Positions 63,999 to 64,000 of a stretch of 64,000 bases of DNA are shown piece by piece. The translations under genes and the position numbers were made by a program. The notes under the pieces are model-generated. The model saw only the letters and a list, made by a program, of their open reading frames with translations, had not been told where the DNA came from and did not search any database. The stretch is from positions 1-64,000 of IMG/VR virus record IMGVR_UViG_3300012936_000004, one strand, 5' to 3'. How positions within the stretch are numbered: position 1 is the first letter of the stretch; every line of letters begins with the position of its first letter. Source of the DNA: a virus.

Positions 63999-64000
63999 AC

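Noticed and set aside
1-64000. Bacterial chromosome segment, because of clpP, clpS, guaC, infC, porin and curli genes
   Set aside because: The gp41, gp61 and UvsW set, fibre genes, PAAR protein and T4 late promoter boxes run through the whole window without bacterial housekeeping operons or rRNA genes.
1-64000. tRNA genes
   Set aside because: No cloverleaf with a standard T-loop (GTTCRANYC) was found by eye on either strand, though a covariance search would be more reliable.
1-64000. CRISPR array or insertion sequence
   Set aside because: No regularly spaced repeats and no transposase were seen; the only long inverted repeat bounds a gene-free 227-bp element.

Overview
The window is one continuous stretch of an AT-rich, tightly packed T4-like myovirus genome. 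It has gp41-like helicase, gp61-like primase, UvsW and a gp62-like clamp-loader subunit, a phage class Ia ribonucleotide reductase, a PAAR spike-tip protein, and many fibre or neck proteins. T4-type late promoter boxes (ATAAATA) recur throughout. The likely host is an alphaproteobacterium, most plausibly SAR11/Pelagibacter: the tmRNA is circularly permuted (two-piece, alphaproteobacterial style) with a tag starting ANDNFA, and curli-type genes have been reported in pelagimyophages. The host is an inference; the T4-like phage identity is well supported. No tRNA genes, CRISPR arrays, insertion sequences or integrase were seen.

Layout. 1-3.7 kb: late virion fibre and adhesin genes, one ending in a copper-type cupredoxin domain. 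3.7-8.9 kb: small metabolic genes (MazG, A-type Fe-S carrier, 7Fe ferredoxin, PTPS-like protein, ClpP, DexA-like exonuclease, glycine-zipper envelope protein). 8.9-10.9 kb: the only large plus-strand block, mostly small membrane proteins. 10.9-19.9 kb: a nuclease, an alpha/beta hydrolase, a CHASE2 adenylate cyclase, an outer-membrane barrel, two curlin-repeat proteins, a FecR-domain protein, CsgG and CsgF. 19.9-25.1 kb: envelope proteins, a porin-like barrel, DoxX, pseudoazurin and other small membrane proteins. 25.1-31.1 kb: tmRNA, YqgE-like protein, two DUF1127-type proteins, GMP reductase, ClpS, Hsp20, ribosomal protein bS21 and IF-3. 31.1-38.2 kb: a large coiled-coil membrane protein, a SleB-type lysin, a P-loop kinase, an HNH nuclease and small early genes. 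38.3-53.9 kb: virion genes interleaved with glutaredoxin, NrdB/NrdA and a PD-(D/E)XK exonuclease, then genes whose first residues resemble T4 capsid-targeting sequences, including a ligase-like and a polymerase-beta-type nucleotidyltransferase pair. 54.1-64 kb: replication genes plus a miniature DnaE-like protein and an AAA+ ATPase.

Expression. Two promoter classes can be read directly. A sigma70-like class (TTGACA, 16-17 bp, TATATT-like) precedes replication, nucleotide-metabolism and small host-takeover genes. A T4 late class (ATAAATA) precedes virion genes, the curli/cyclase module, Hsp20 and the tmRNA. Six late genes have the box exactly 5 bp before the ATG, which implies leaderless or nearly leaderless mRNAs. 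ATGA and TAATG overlaps are very common.

How the genes may work together (inference). The phage brings parts to steer translation (IF-3, bS21, tmRNA), proteolysis (ClpP, ClpS, Hsp20), nucleotide pools (NrdAB, GuaC, MazG, glutaredoxin) and redox/Fe-S chemistry. Late in infection it rebuilds the envelope with a CsgG/CsgF secretion pore, secreted curlin-repeat proteins and a membrane cAMP-synthesising sensor. Several enzymes may also be packaged in the head and delivered with the DNA.
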